A stretch of 64,000 bases of DNA from CADEEN01 sp963816315 (lineage in GTDB: Bacteria; Pseudomonadota; Gammaproteobacteria; Burkholderiales; Burkholderiaceae_C): assembly GCA_963816315.1 (NCBI GenBank), contig CAWFJZ010000012.1, positions 74,055-138,054 on the forward strand, written 5' to 3'. Each line of letters opens with the position of its first letter. Within the stretch, counting starts at the first letter, position 1. The notes below the pieces were generated by a model, which had not been told where the DNA came from, searched no databases, and saw nothing but the letters and a program-made list of their open reading frames with translations. The translations under genes and the position numbers were made by a program. Below, piece after piece: positions 56,063 through 64,000 of the stretch.

Positions 56063-56434
56063 GTGATCTACGAGCGCAAGCACCAGCCGCCGGTGTCGCG
56101 CGCTCGCTTCGCGCAACGCCTGATGTGGCACGGCGGCGGCGCGATCTTGCTGCTGGCCGTCTCGCTCGGCGGCGGCATGCTCGGCTACATCACGTTCGAG
56201 CACCTATCGCCGCTCGACGCGTTTCTCAACGCCGCCATGCTGCTCGGCGGCATGGGCCCGGTCGATCCACCGAAGACTGCGCCGGGCAAGTTCTTCGCCG
56301 GTTGCTACGCGCTGTATGCGGGGTTGGTGTTCATCGTCAGCGCGGCGCTCATCTTCACGCCGGTGCTGCACCGCGTGCTGCATCACTTCCACTGGGATGA
56401 CGACGACAAGCCGGAAAGGAGAGCGAGACCATGA
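56063..56434 (+). CDS. Two-helix membrane protein, channel-like
   Basis: This 123-residue protein has two hydrophobic segments (GGGAILLLAVSLGGGMLGYI and FAGCYALYAGLVFIVSAALI) around a re-entrant-like loop (FLNAAMLLGGMGPVDPP) and a His/Asp-rich tail (HHFHWDDDDKPE). The layout recalls a two-helix ion-channel pore but the selectivity sequence is not that of K+ channels. Function is unknown. GTG 56063 starts it 11 bases after argH, and its stop overlaps the VOC gene (ATGA). Confidence 0.7.
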   Translation: MIYERKHQPPVSRARFAQRLMWHGGGAILLLAVSLGGGMLGYITFEHLSPLDAFLNAAMLLGGMGPVDPPKTAPGKFFAGCYALYAGLVFIVSAALIFTPVLHRVLHHFHWDDDDKPERRARP

Positions 56435-56796
56435 CCGTGCGCTACCTCGTCGACGATGTCGATGCCGCATTGCCTTTCTACCGCGCGCTCGGCTTTCGCC
56501 TCGCCGACCGCTGGGGGCCGCCGTTCGCGGTGATGAAGGGCAAGGGAGTGACGCTGTGGCTCGCCGGGCCCGGCACCTCGGCGCGCAAAAAACTCGCCAG
56601 CGGCGCGCTGCCCGCACCCGGCGGCTGGAACCGCATCGTCGTCGAGACGAAGGACCTCGATGCCACTCTGGCCAAGGCGCTCGCAGCGGGTGGCCGCGCG
56701 CGCAGCAAACCGATCAAGGGACCGAGCGGGCGGCAGGTGCTGGTGGACGATCCGTCGGGGAATGCGGTGGAGGTGTTCGAGGCGCGCGGCGCTTAA
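56431..56796 (+). CDS. VOC family protein
   Basis: This 121-residue VOC-fold protein reads VRYLVDDVDAALPFYRALGF at the start, WNRIVVETKDLDATL in the middle and VLVDDPSGNAVEVFEARG at the end, the usual glyoxalase/bleomycin-resistance layout with a C-terminal glutamate ligand. Substrate is unknown. It overlaps the preceding membrane-protein gene by four bases. Confidence 0.86.
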   Translation: MTVRYLVDDVDAALPFYRALGFRLADRWGPPFAVMKGKGVTLWLAGPGTSARKKLASGALPAPGGWNRIVVETKDLDATLAKALAAGGRARSKPIKGPSGRQVLVDDPSGNAVEVFEARGA

Positions 56797-56815
56797 ACAC
56801 CGGTGAAGGGCAACC

Positions 56816-57010
56816 TCAGGACTCTCTGTTCGACAGCAGCCGCACCAGCAGTTCCGGTTCGCTGGTGAACCAGAGGTCCCTCTGCAGGGCGACGCGGTGG
56901 AAGGTCTTGCGGAGCGGCGCGGATTCGCGATCCAGGTAGGCCGACAGAAATCGAAGGTTGCCTCTGGTTGCTTTGCCGGAGCGCGCTGCAGAATCGCGTT
57001 CCGCCGCCAT
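56816..57010 (-). CDS. Short uncharacterised reading frame divergent from the nuclease-like gene
   Basis: A 64-codon frame from ATG 57010 has the high third-position GC expected of a gene here (NLRFLSAYLDRESAPLRKTF in the middle), but no family I recognise. It may be a C-terminal fragment of a lost gene or a small partner of the divergent gene. Its ATG and that of the gene at 57009 share two bases on opposite strands, so each would lack an independent leader. Confidence 0.35.
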   Translation of the reverse strand: MAAERDSAARSGKATRGNLRFLSAYLDRESAPLRKTFHRVALQRDLWFTSEPELLVRLLSNRES

Positions 57011-57503
57011 GACGCCCCTCGAACTCATTCGATCCAAACGCGAGCACGCCAAGCGCCTTGCGAACCAGCGTGGCGCCGCCGGCGAACACGTGGCGCTGGC
57101 CGACATGGAGCACTGGGTGGCGCGCCCATCAGGCAAGGGACTGAAGATCTTGCTCGCCGCGTTGAAGGCCACCGGGCACGTCATCAAGAGTACGAGCTTC
57201 GACGCGATCCACATTCCTGGCGTCGCCGACATCGACTTCACCGACGCCGTGGCCGTGCGTGCCGCTCTGCCGCGCATGACCTTCATCGAGATCAAGAGCG
57301 CGAGTCAGGCCCGCGTGAAGCCTGGATTTGGCGGGTTCTTCTTCGCGCTGACCGAGGGGGAGATGGCCGCGGCCGAGGTACTCGGACTCAGGCATCGCGT
57401 GGCCCTTTACAACAAGCTGACCGGCGAGTTGACGCTCAGCTCGGTTCAGGACATCTTGGCGCGCGCGCGTTCGAGCAACTGGCAGCTATCGGTGCAGTTG
57501 TGA
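57009..57503 (+). CDS. Predicted PD-(D/E)XK nuclease-like protein
   Basis: This 164-residue protein has a nuclease-like core: D75 in GVADIDF and E94-x-K96 in TFIEIKSASQ, followed by GFGGFFFALTEGEMAAAEVL and YNKLTGEL. This D-x(n)-ExK pattern with beta-strand context suggests a PD-(D/E)XK enzyme, like small restriction or repair nucleases. There is no methyltransferase beside it. ATG 57009 is used. Activity and target are unproven; a nonenzymatic relative is possible. Confidence 0.6.
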   Translation: MTPLELIRSKREHAKRLANQRGAAGEHVALADMEHWVARPSGKGLKILLAALKATGHVIKSTSFDAIHIPGVADIDFTDAVAVRAALPRMTFIEIKSASQARVKPGFGGFFFALTEGEMAAAEVLGLRHRVALYNKLTGELTLSSVQDILARARSSNWQLSVQL

Positions 57504-57546
57504 CTGTCATCGTGTGCCGCCCTTCGTTCGGAAACCGATCGCCGTC

Positions 57547-58882
57547 TCAAGCAAACACCCTCTCCATCTCCCGCCTCAACTCCAACGCCCGCGACGCCGG
57601 CATCTGCACATCGTCCCAGCCCAAGCTCTGCCCTTGCTTCACCGCCCGCACAACCTTCACGTCATGCGCCAGGCCCAGCGGTAACCCGCCGATCTTGCGC
57701 GACGTCGCCGCCCGCAGCAGCTTGCCCCACACCGTGTAGCCGCCTTCGCCGTCGAGCATTTCACCGGGCTTCAAGTCGCGCTTGGCGGTGGCGACGACAT
57801 CGGCGTTCCAGCCCTGTGCCACACCCGTAGCCTCGCGCCGCAGCGCGACGCTGGCCACGCTCATGCCGACCTCGAGGCCGATCAAATGCCAGCGTTTGTA
57901 GAGCGTGAAGTAGCGCCCGCTCGGGTCGGTGTGCGCGTTGTATTCCTCGAAGCAGTTCTTCACGTACTCGGTCTCGGCTTCGACCGTGACCCACACGCCC
58001 ATGCGGATGTCGTACGGGATCACACGGCCATCGCGCTCCAGCGACGAGATCACTTCGACCATGCCTTTCTTTTCGAGCACGCCGCCTTCACTCACCGGCC
58101 GCGTGACGCGCGGAATGTCTTCGACGCTCGCCGGCGGGTAGAGCAAACCGTTGCTCGGCACGGCGAGGCCGGTCGCGTTCGACACGGCGGTCGATTCGAT
58201 GCTCGGCTTGCTGCCGTCCAAAAAGCTGTTGAACATCTTCGGGTTCAGCCCGCCGCGCTCGGCCTGCTCGGGCGTCAGGCCCCAGTGCTGCCAGACGCGT
58301 CTCCGGCGTCGATTGCGCATACGTGCGGCAGCCACTTGTGGCCGCGCCCCGCGGCGACGACCGGGAAGCCGCAGGTGCGCGCCCAATCGACGAGGTCGCA
58401 GATCATCGACGGCTGATCGCCATACGCCAGGCTGTAGATCACGCCGGCTTCGGCCGCGCGGCGCGCCAGCAGCGGGCCGCAGAAGGCGTCGGCCTCGACG
58501 GTGACGTTGACGACATGCTTGTGCTCCCAATCGCGGCCAGCACGTGATCGACCGCATGCACCGGTGAGCCGGTGCACTCGACGACGATGTCGATCTCGCT
58601 CAGTTTGACCAGCGCCTGCCAATCGTCGGTGATCCAGGTGTTGCCGTCGCGCAGCGCCGACGCTGCAGACGTCGCAGCCGACTGCTGCGCCGTCCAGCCG
58701 ACGCGCGCCAGGTTCTTCTTCGCGCCTGCCGGGTTCAAGTCGGCAATCGCCACCAGGTGCACGCCTGGCGTGCGCACCACCTGCGCCAGGTACATCGAGC
58801 CGAACTTGCCGGCGCCGATGAGGCCGACGCGGATCGGGTTGCGCGTCGCGGCGCGGTGCTGCAGTTGCGTGTACAGGCTCAT
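57547..58882 (-). CDS. Predicted homoserine-dehydrogenase-like oxidoreductase with SAF domain (two frameshifts)
   Basis: This protein of about 445 residues has an N-terminal Rossmann fold (IRVGLIGAGKFGSMYLAQVV, near residues 16-35), a central catalytic region (EAGVIYSLAYGDQPSMICDL; MFNSFLDGSKPSIESTAV) and a C-terminal SAF domain (VVATAKRDLKPGEMLDGEGG), the arrangement of COG4091 proteins. It probably oxidises a sugar-acid or hydroxy-amino-acid derivative with NAD(P). Frame changes near 58530 and 58310 displace the middle part. A start at ATG 58882 fits the family. Confidence 0.8.
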
Positions 58883-58984
58883 GCGGTGTCTCCTTGCGTT
58901 GCGAAGCGCAAGCCTATGCCGCGGCGCGGTCGCAGACAAGCCCGCCCACTAAACTCGGGTCCACGTCTTGGGAGGACATGAACC

Positions 58985-59830
58985 ATGTGGGGTCGAATCG
59001 TTGCGGGAGTCTTGCTGCTGGCCGTCGTGGTGCTGGCAGCCACCAGTTGCGGCACCATCGAAACCGGCAATGTCGGCGTGCGCACGACGCTCGGCAAGGT
59101 CAACCCGGAGGAGGTGGAGCCCGGCATCTATGTCGGCCTGCCGGTCGTCACGCAAGTGCAGGTGTTTTCCGGCAAGGAGATCGCGGTCGAGCTGAATGAC
59201 CTGACCCCCAAGGCGCGCGACAACCTGTCGCTGCGCGACCTCGACCTGACCGTGTACTACAAGGTCGCCACCGGATCGATTTCCGAGCTCTACATCAAGT
59301 ACGCCGCCCGCCACGCGCGCGCCGAGGGCACACGCGAGTTCCTGCCGGCCTACCAACTCGTGCAAGGCGTCGCCCGCAACGTGATCTACGAAGAAGCCGC
59401 GAAGATGGAAAGCCTGGTCATGCACACCAAGCGCGACGAGATGGCCGCGGCCGTCAAGCGCGGCATCCAGGCCGAGCTGGACACCAACGACAAGGCCGTG
59501 TTCACGGTCACGCGCGTGGTGGTGCGCGCGCTGACGACCGACCCGGCGATCGAAAAAGCCATCCAGGAATCGGTGGCGGCGCAAAAGCAGTTGGAGACGA
59601 CGCGCCAGCGCATCCAGATCGCCGAGGCCGAGGCGCAGGTCGAGATCAAGCGCGCCGAAGGCGTGGCCAAGGCCAACCAGATCATCAACCAGAGCCTGAC
59701 GCGCGAGTACCTGCAGCACGAGGCCAACCTGGCGCTGATGAAGTTCGCCGAGAAGGGCGGCACCTCGACGGTGGTGATTCCGGCCAACATGCAGACGGCG
59801 CCGCTGATCAACATCGGCGGGGCGAAATGA
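58985..59830 (+). CDS. SPFH/prohibitin-family membrane protein
   Basis: This 281-residue protein has one N-terminal membrane helix (IVAGVLLLAVVVLAATSC) and an SPFH/band-7 domain (GTIETGNVGVRTTLGKVNPE; VEPGIYVGLPVVTQVQVFSG) followed by a long helical coil with alternating charge (RIQIAEAEAQVEIKRAEGVA). Such proteins form membrane-bound ring assemblies that scaffold proteases or lipids. The SC near residue 21-22 could allow lipidation. A palindromic element follows the stop. Confidence 0.87.
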   Translation: MWGRIVAGVLLLAVVVLAATSCGTIETGNVGVRTTLGKVNPEEVEPGIYVGLPVVTQVQVFSGKEIAVELNDLTPKARDNLSLRDLDLTVYYKVATGSISELYIKYAARHARAEGTREFLPAYQLVQGVARNVIYEEAAKMESLVMHTKRDEMAAAVKRGIQAELDTNDKAVFTVTRVVVRALTTDPAIEKAIQESVAAQKQLETTRQRIQIAEAEAQVEIKRAEGVAKANQIINQSLTREYLQHEANLALMKFAEKGGTSTVVIPANMQTAPLINIGGAK

Positions 59831-59894
59831 CGGCCCCAAGCTCGCTTCGCTCGCGTCCCCCGAGGGGATCTCGGGCCGCTTGGGGCGGCCCGGC
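59831..59894 (+). repeat. GC-rich intergenic palindromic element, copy 2
   Basis: This is the reverse-orientation counterpart of the element at 39721-39786, with the same CCCCAAG, CCCCTCGGGG and CGAGCGAAGCGAGC blocks. GCCCCAAGC near its left end pairs with GCTTGGGGC near its right end, so it may also terminate transcription between the SPFH gene and thiL. Confidence 0.7.
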
Positions 59895-59913
59895 GCTGGC
59901 CCGAGGTCGCTAG

Positions 59914-60882
59914 ATGGCGATTGGCGAGTTCGACCTGATCCAACGCTGGTTTCAGCGGCCGGCGAAACGTTCGCCGCTCGGCGTCGGCGACGACTGCGCG
60001 CTGCTGCAACCGGCGCCGGGCATGCAGCTCGCCGTCTCGACCGACATGCTGGTCGAAGGGCGGCACTTCCTCTCGACGGTCGCGCCGGACCGGCTCGGCC
60101 ACAAGGCGCTGGCGGTGAACCTGTCGGACCTGGCGGCGTGCGGCGCGTCGCCGCTGGCGTTCACGCTGGCGTTGTCGATGCCGCGCGTCGATGAAGTTTT
60201 TCTCGACGGTTTCGCGCGCGGTTTGTTCGCGCTGGCCGATGAACACGGCATCGAAGTCGTCGGTGGCGACACGACGGCCGGGCCGCTCAACATCTGCATC
60301 GCCGTCTTCGGCGAAGTACCAGTGGGGCAGGCGCTGTTGCGTTCGGGCGCGCGCGTGGGCGATGAGCTGTGGGTCAGCCATCCCATCGGCGGGGGGCTCG
60401 GCGATGCGCGGCTGGCGCTCGAAGTCTTTCGCGGCACGGTCGCACTCGATGCGGATGCGTTCGAAGCCGTGCGTGCGCGCATGGAGCGGCCCGCGCCGCG
60501 CGTGGCGCTGGGCATCGCGCTGCGCGGCGTGGCCACGAGCGCCATCGATATCAGCGACGGCCTGCTCGGCGATTTGCGCCATGTGTTGATGCGTTCTGGC
60601 GTGGGCGCCACGCTCGATGCCGATGCACTGCCGATGAGCGCTGTGCTCGCCGCGCAGCCGCTCGAGTTGCGGCGCGAATGTGCGCTGGCCGGCGGCGACG
60701 ATTACGAGCTGCTGTTCACGGCGCCGGCAGCGCAGGCCGATCGTGTGCGTGCCGCCGGCGCGACGGCGAACGTGGCGGTGACGCGCATCGGCCGCATCGA
60801 CGCCGCGGGCTTGCGCATCGTCGATCGCGAAGGGCGCGCGGTCGATGCCGCGTATGCCAGCTTCGACCACTTCACGAGTTGA
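59914..60882 (+). CDS. thiL: Thiamine-monophosphate kinase
   Basis: This 322-residue enzyme phosphorylates thiamine monophosphate to the active pyrophosphate. Marks are GEFDLIQRWF at 4-13, PLGVGDDCALLQP near 22-34, VSTDMLVEGRHF, VNLSDLAACGASPLAFTLAL and GGDTTAGPLNICIAVFGEVP, with AIDISDGLLGDLRHVL near residue 210. It begins a tightly packed run, thiL-pgpA-pncC, common in proteobacteria. Confidence 0.94.
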   Translation: MAIGEFDLIQRWFQRPAKRSPLGVGDDCALLQPAPGMQLAVSTDMLVEGRHFLSTVAPDRLGHKALAVNLSDLAACGASPLAFTLALSMPRVDEVFLDGFARGLFALADEHGIEVVGGDTTAGPLNICIAVFGEVPVGQALLRSGARVGDELWVSHPIGGGLGDARLALEVFRGTVALDADAFEAVRARMERPAPRVALGIALRGVATSAIDISDGLLGDLRHVLMRSGVGATLDADALPMSAVLAAQPLELRRECALAGGDDYELLFTAPAAQADRVRAAGATANVAVTRIGRIDAAGLRIVDREGRAVDAAYASFDHFTS

Positions 60883-60887
60883 CGCGC

Positions 60888-61422
60888 ATGGCCGCCGACA
60901 ACATCGCCGACGCCGCAGCGCAGCGTGCGAGCGCCGCCTTCATGCGCCGCCACCCGTCGCGCTGGATCGCGCTCGGCTTCGGCAGCGGCCTGTCGCCGTG
61001 GGCGCCGGGCACGGTGGGCACGTTGTGGGCGTGGGTGGCGTTCCTGGTCTTCAACCCATGGCTCGGTGCGGCGGCTTGGGGCGCGGTGATCGGCGCATCG
61101 CTCGTCGTCGGCGTCTGGGCCTGCACGCGCACCGCGCAAGACCTCGCCACGGCCGACCCCGGCGCGATCGTCTGGGACGAGATCGTCGCCTTCTGGATCG
61201 TGCTCTGGCTCGTCATGCCGGCGGGCTTCTGGATGCAGCTCGTCGCGTTTGTGCTGTTCCGTTTTTTCGACGCCGTGAAGCCCGGCCCGATCGGCTGGAC
61301 CGACCGGCGCTTCAAGCACGCGCGCGGCTGGATGCAGGGCGTGGGCATCATCGCCGACGATCTCGTCGCCGCGCTGTGCACGCTGCTCGTCGATCGCGCT
61401 GTGGCGTTTCGCAATGCCATGA
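60888..61422 (+). CDS. pgpA: Phosphatidylglycerophosphatase A (one frameshift)
   Basis: This PgpA-type lipid phosphatase of about 177 residues has ALGFGSGLSPWAPGTVGTLW near 30-49, DPGAIVWDEIVAFWIVLWLV near 91-110 and FRFFDAVKPGPIGWTDRRFK near 127-146, with several membrane helices. It removes phosphate from phosphatidylglycerophosphate. The uncorrected frame runs on into pncC; removing one base near 61391 gives a natural end (LLVIALWRFAMP) at TGA 61420-61422. Confidence 0.87.
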
Positions 61423-61428
61423 GCCGCA

Positions 61429-61923
61429 TTGCTCGATGCCGACCTGGCCACGCAGTGGGTCGCGCCGCTGGCCGATGCGCTGCGCGCGCGCGGTTGGCGT
61501 CTGGCCACCGCCGAGAGCTGCACCGGCGGCCTGATCGCCGCCACCTGCACCGCACTCGCCGGCTCCTCCGATTGGTTCGAACGCGGCTTCGTCACCTACA
61601 GCAATGCCGCCAAGACAGAACAGCTCGACGTGGATGCGCTGCTGATCGCGCAGCACGGCGCCGTCAGCGAGCCGGTCGTGCGCGCGATGGCCGAAGGCGC
61701 GTTGCTGCACAGCGCCGCCGACATCGCCGTGGCCGTCACCGGCATCGCCGGCCCCGGCGGCGGCTCGGCCGACAAGCCGGTCGGCCTGGTCTGGCTGGCG
61801 ACGGCGCAGCGCGGCACGGCCACGCAAGCCGAGCGCCTGCAACTCGCCGGCGACCGCGCCGCAGTGCGCGAGCAGACCGTCGCTGCGGCGCTGGCGCGTG
61901 CGCTGCAATTCGCCACGGTGTAG
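61429..61923 (+). CDS. pncC: Nicotinamide-nucleotide amidohydrolase (CinA C-terminal domain)
   Basis: This 164-residue protein is a standalone CinA/PncC domain: LATAESCTGGLIAATCTALA at 25-44, GFVTYSNAAKTEQLDVD and VTGIAGPGGGSADKPVGLVW. PncC deamidates NMN in the pyridine-nucleotide salvage cycle. The frame begins at TTG 61429, but an ATG at 61419 overlapping the pgpA stop would be natural if one base were removed near 61428. Confidence 0.9.
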   Translation: MLDADLATQWVAPLADALRARGWRLATAESCTGGLIAATCTALAGSSDWFERGFVTYSNAAKTEQLDVDALLIAQHGAVSEPVVRAMAEGALLHSAADIAVAVTGIAGPGGGSADKPVGLVWLATAQRGTATQAERLQLAGDRAAVREQTVAAALARALQFATV

Positions 61924-61928
61924 CCCCC

Positions 61929-62303
61929 ATGCCGATCCTCGACGTCGAACCCGTGATCGATGTGCACGCAGCGATCGATCCCACGCTCGCGCAGCGCCTG
62001 GCCGATGCGGCCGCGGCCGTGTTCGGCAGCCCGCCGGGCCGCGTCTGGGTGCGGCTGCGGCCGTTGCCCGCCGCGCAGTACGCCGAGAACGGCGCGGTGG
62101 TGTCCGACAGTGAACGGCCGACCTTCGTCACCGTGCTGCACGCGCATCCGCCGCAGGGCGAGGCGCGCGCGCAAGAGGCGGCGGCCCTGACGGGCGCGAT
62201 CGCCGGCGTGCTCGGTCGATCGGCCGAGCGCGTGCACGTGCAATACGCCGCGGCCGGCGCGGGGCGGCAGGCGTTCGGCGGGCGGCTGGTCTCGTCGTCA
62301 TGA
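61929..62303 (+). CDS. Tautomerase-superfamily protein
   Basis: This 124-residue protein begins MPILDVEPVID, leaving the catalytic Pro2 of the tautomerase/MIF superfamily after methionine removal; VFGSPPGRVWVRLRPL and FVTVLHAHPPQGEARAQEAA follow. Substrate is unknown. It starts five bases after pncC, and its stop overlaps the next gene start (ATGA). Confidence 0.78.
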   Translation: MPILDVEPVIDVHAAIDPTLAQRLADAAAAVFGSPPGRVWVRLRPLPAAQYAENGAVVSDSERPTFVTVLHAHPPQGEARAQEAAALTGAIAGVLGRSAERVHVQYAAAGAGRQAFGGRLVSSS

Positions 62304-63217
62304 GCCGTGCGGCGTTGCATGTGCTCCTCTGTGGACGCTTCGACGCCGACGAGCGCCAGGCGTGGTGGCACGCCTTGCGCGCTGCGGCGCCGCAATGCCT
62401 TTGGCATCGCGACGACGCGCCGTTCGAGCGCGGCCTGATCGATGCGGCCGTGGTCGCCAACCCGGCGCCCGGCGCGCTGGCGGCGCTGCCCAAGCTGCGC
62501 CTGATCCAGTCGCTGTGGGCGGGCGTGGACAAGCTGCTCGGCGATGCCACCGTGCCGGCGCAGGTGCCGCTGGCGCGCATGGTCGATCCCGCCATGAACG
62601 CCGCGATGGCCGAGACGGCGCTGTGGGCCGTGCTCGGCTTGCACCGGCGCTTCTTCGACTACGCGGCGCAGCAGGCGCTGGGCGAGTGGCGGCCCCACGC
62701 GCAGCGGCGCGCCGATGAAGTTTCAGTGCTCGTGCTCGGCGCGGGCGAGATGGGCAGCGACGTTGCGGTGCGGCTGTCGGGGCAAGGCTACCGTGTCGGC
62801 ACCTGGCGCGCGCGCGAGGCCGCGCCACTCACGCCCTGCCTCGCGACGGCCGAGATCGTGATCAACCTGCTGCCGCTGACGCCGGCCACACGCGGCCTGC
62901 TCGGAGCGCGCCTGTTCGCGTCGCTGCCGCGCGGCGCCAGCATCGTCAACCTGGCGCGCGGCGCGCATGTCGTCGATGCCGAACTGCTGGCGGCGCTCGA
63001 CAGCGGCCACCTGCACCGCGCCGTGCTCGACGTGTTCCACAGCGAGCCGCTGCCTGCGGACCACCCGTTCTGGCGGCACCCGCGAGTCACGGTGCTGCCG
63101 CATGTGGCAGCGTTGACCGACGAGCGCAGCGCGGCGCAAATCGTGGCGGCCAACTTGAGCGCGTTGGCGCGAGGCGATGCGATCGCGCATCTCGTTGACC
63201 GTGCGCGAGGATACTGA
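62300..63217 (+). CDS. 2-hydroxyacid dehydrogenase, glyoxylate/hydroxypyruvate reductase A type
   Basis: This 305-residue NAD(P)-dependent dehydrogenase has the GhrA-like arrangement: LRLIQSLWAGVDKLLGD near 63-79, Rossmann loop VLVLGAGEMGSDVAVRL, INLLPLTPATRGLLGARLF and a C-terminal LPHVAALTDERSAA with the catalytic histidine. It would reduce glyoxylate or hydroxypyruvate, though the exact substrate is open. It overlaps the tautomerase gene by four bases. Confidence 0.86.
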   Translation: MSRAALHVLLCGRFDADERQAWWHALRAAAPQCLWHRDDAPFERGLIDAAVVANPAPGALAALPKLRLIQSLWAGVDKLLGDATVPAQVPLARMVDPAMNAAMAETALWAVLGLHRRFFDYAAQQALGEWRPHAQRRADEVSVLVLGAGEMGSDVAVRLSGQGYRVGTWRAREAAPLTPCLATAEIVINLLPLTPATRGLLGARLFASLPRGASIVNLARGAHVVDAELLAALDSGHLHRAVLDVFHSEPLPADHPFWRHPRVTVLPHVAALTDERSAAQIVAANLSALARGDAIAHLVDRARGY

Positions 63218-63932
63218 ACGCTCCGGTCCCGCCGTCGCGCCGACGCTCGTGCTGCTGCCCGGCATGGACGGCACGGGCCTGCTCTTTCAACCCTTTGTCG
63301 AAGCCCTGGGCGACGTTGGCGAGGTCGAAGTTCGGACCATCGCCTACCCGGCGCGCGAGCCGCTCGACTTCGCGGCACTGACCGAGGTCGCATGCGCTGC
63401 GCTGCCCAGCGGCCCGCTGGTGATCCTGGGCGAGTCGTTCTCCGGGCCGATCGCGGTGGCGCTCGCCGCACGCTGTGCGGACCGCGTGCACGGTGTGATC
63501 TTGTGCTGTTCGTTCGTGCGCAACCCGCGGCCGCACTGGTCGTGGTTGACGCCGCTGTTGCGCCGGGCGCCGATGCCTGTGCTGCCGTCCGCACTGATCG
63601 CACGCGCGCTGCTCGGCCGCCATGCGACGCCGCCGCTGCGAGCCCTGCTCGACCAGGCCCTGGCCGGCGTGGCGCCGGACGTGCTGCGTGCACGTCTCCT
63701 CGCCGTCGTCAGCATCGATGCTTCAGCGGCATTGGCGGCGCTGAGCGTGCCGTTGCTCTACCTGCATGCGCTCGAAGATCGTCTCGTGCCGGCAAGCGCG
63801 TTGTCGTGGGTCAAGCAACTGCGCCCCGATGCGAGCGTTGCAACCTTCGAGGCGCCGCATGCGCTGTTGCAGGCCTGCCCCACGCAGGCCGCTGCGGCCG
63901 TTCGGGCTTTCGTGCGCGGGCTCAGTACATGA
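63177..63932 (+). CDS. Alpha/beta hydrolase
   Basis: This 251-residue hydrolase has LLPGMDGTGLLF near 26-37, the nucleophile elbow GESFSG (S87), a late aspartate in HALEDRLVP and a histidine in FEAPHALLQ, completing a Ser-Asp-His triad. Substrate cannot be assigned. The longest start (ATG 63177) overlaps the previous gene by 41 bases; GTG 63201 would reduce that and keep the whole domain. Confidence 0.8.
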   Translation: MRSRISLTVREDTERSGPAVAPTLVLLPGMDGTGLLFQPFVEALGDVGEVEVRTIAYPAREPLDFAALTEVACAALPSGPLVILGESFSGPIAVALAARCADRVHGVILCCSFVRNPRPHWSWLTPLLRRAPMPVLPSALIARALLGRHATPPLRALLDQALAGVAPDVLRARLLAVVSIDASAALAALSVPLLYLHALEDRLVPASALSWVKQLRPDASVATFEAPHALLQACPTQAAAAVRAFVRGLST

Positions 63933-63935
63933 GCG

Positions 63936-64000
63936 TCAAGGCTCCAGCACGAGTTGCAGCTTCGGCGCTGCCGCCGTCGCGCGGCTGCCCGGTGCACCGA
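63936..64000 (-). CDS. Possible C-terminal end of a minus-strand gene cut by the window edge
   Basis: Reading leftward from the window edge, one frame gives APKLQLVLEP before a TGA at 63936-63938, with high third-position GC. It could be the tail of a gene convergent with the hydrolase, but 21 codons are too few to identify it. Confidence 0.25.
   Translation of the reverse strand, partial: GAPGSRATAAAPKLQLVLEP

Noticed and set aside
60369..62303. A 644-codon frame linking thiL shadow sequence, pgpA and the tautomerase
   Set aside because: The pgpA and tautomerase genes only share a frame because of the indel near 61391; pncC lies between them in another frame.
1..64000. CRISPR arrays, rRNA or tRNA genes, and insertion-sequence transposases
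   Set aside because: I looked for regularly spaced direct repeats, conserved rRNA and tRNA sequence, and transposase motifs on both strands and saw none I could support.

Overview
The window is GC-rich, densely coded DNA from a betaproteobacterium. The best fit is a member of the Burkholderiales in the Rubrivivax/Leptothrix/Methylibium neighbourhood. The evidence is the hemC-hemD-hemX-hemY block divergent from ppc, argH divergent from an AlgZ/AlgR-like LytS/LytTR pair, a cysP-T-W-A sulfate operon facing cysB, and two families of intergenic palindromes typical of that group. Genus-level placement is inference.

Layout. 0-2 kb: the start of a class III alcohol dehydrogenase, then a restriction-modification pair (MT-A70 methyltransferase and BglII-family endonuclease) whose right edge abuts a stub of a ChaN-like gene. 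2-7 kb: a serine hydroxymethyltransferase paralogue, an intact ChaN-like lipoprotein and a ferritin-like/CDGSH iron protein. 7-10.7 kb (minus strand): an ECF42-type sigma factor operon with two DGPF proteins, two VOC proteins, an SRPBCC protein and a DUF1428 protein. 10.7-12.3 kb: three hsp20 genes behind a sigma-32-like promoter and ending at a strong hairpin. 12.3-19.7 kb: patatin, XRE-cupin regulator, GNAT, an RHH/ParE toxin-antitoxin pair, M16 peptidase, questin-oxidase-like protein, TPR protein and HupE. 20-24.4 kb: sulfate ABC transporter. 24.5-28.3 kb: an island between cysA and cysB with an avidin, a Z1-domain ATPase and a DNA methyltransferase. 28.6-36.5 kb: cysB, a vapBC remnant, DUF4198 protein, gshB, benE and various single genes. 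36.5-45.5 kb: kup, hemYXDC and ppc. 45.6-51.3 kb: a second island with hipBA, mntA-hepT and a single-chain type ISP restriction-modification protein. 51.4-56.8 kb: membrane protein, AlgR/AlgZ-like pair, argH and small genes. 56.8-57.5 kb: an orphan nuclease-like gene. 57.5-64 kb: SAF-domain oxidoreductase, SPFH protein, thiL, pgpA, pncC, tautomerase, hydroxyacid dehydrogenase and hydrolase.

The most unusual content is the 24.5-28.3 kb island. Its avidin has no visible signal peptide, keeps every biotin-contact residue I can align to streptavidin, and shares a divergent intergenic region with a Z1 ATPase/helicase-like protein; a DNA methyltransferase lies convergent to the Z1 gene. This looks like an undescribed defence or conflict system involving biotin sequestration, which is inference. 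The 45.6-51.3 kb island packs two toxin-antitoxin pairs and a restriction-modification protein into one overlapping gene train.

Sequence quality. About 27 single-base frameshifts occur in at least 18 genes, including housekeeping genes such as argH, ppc, kup and cysW. Most are best read as consensus indel errors, so frameshifted genes are annotated across their whole span. Several apparent long fused reading frames (for example cysW running into cysA) are artefacts of these indels.
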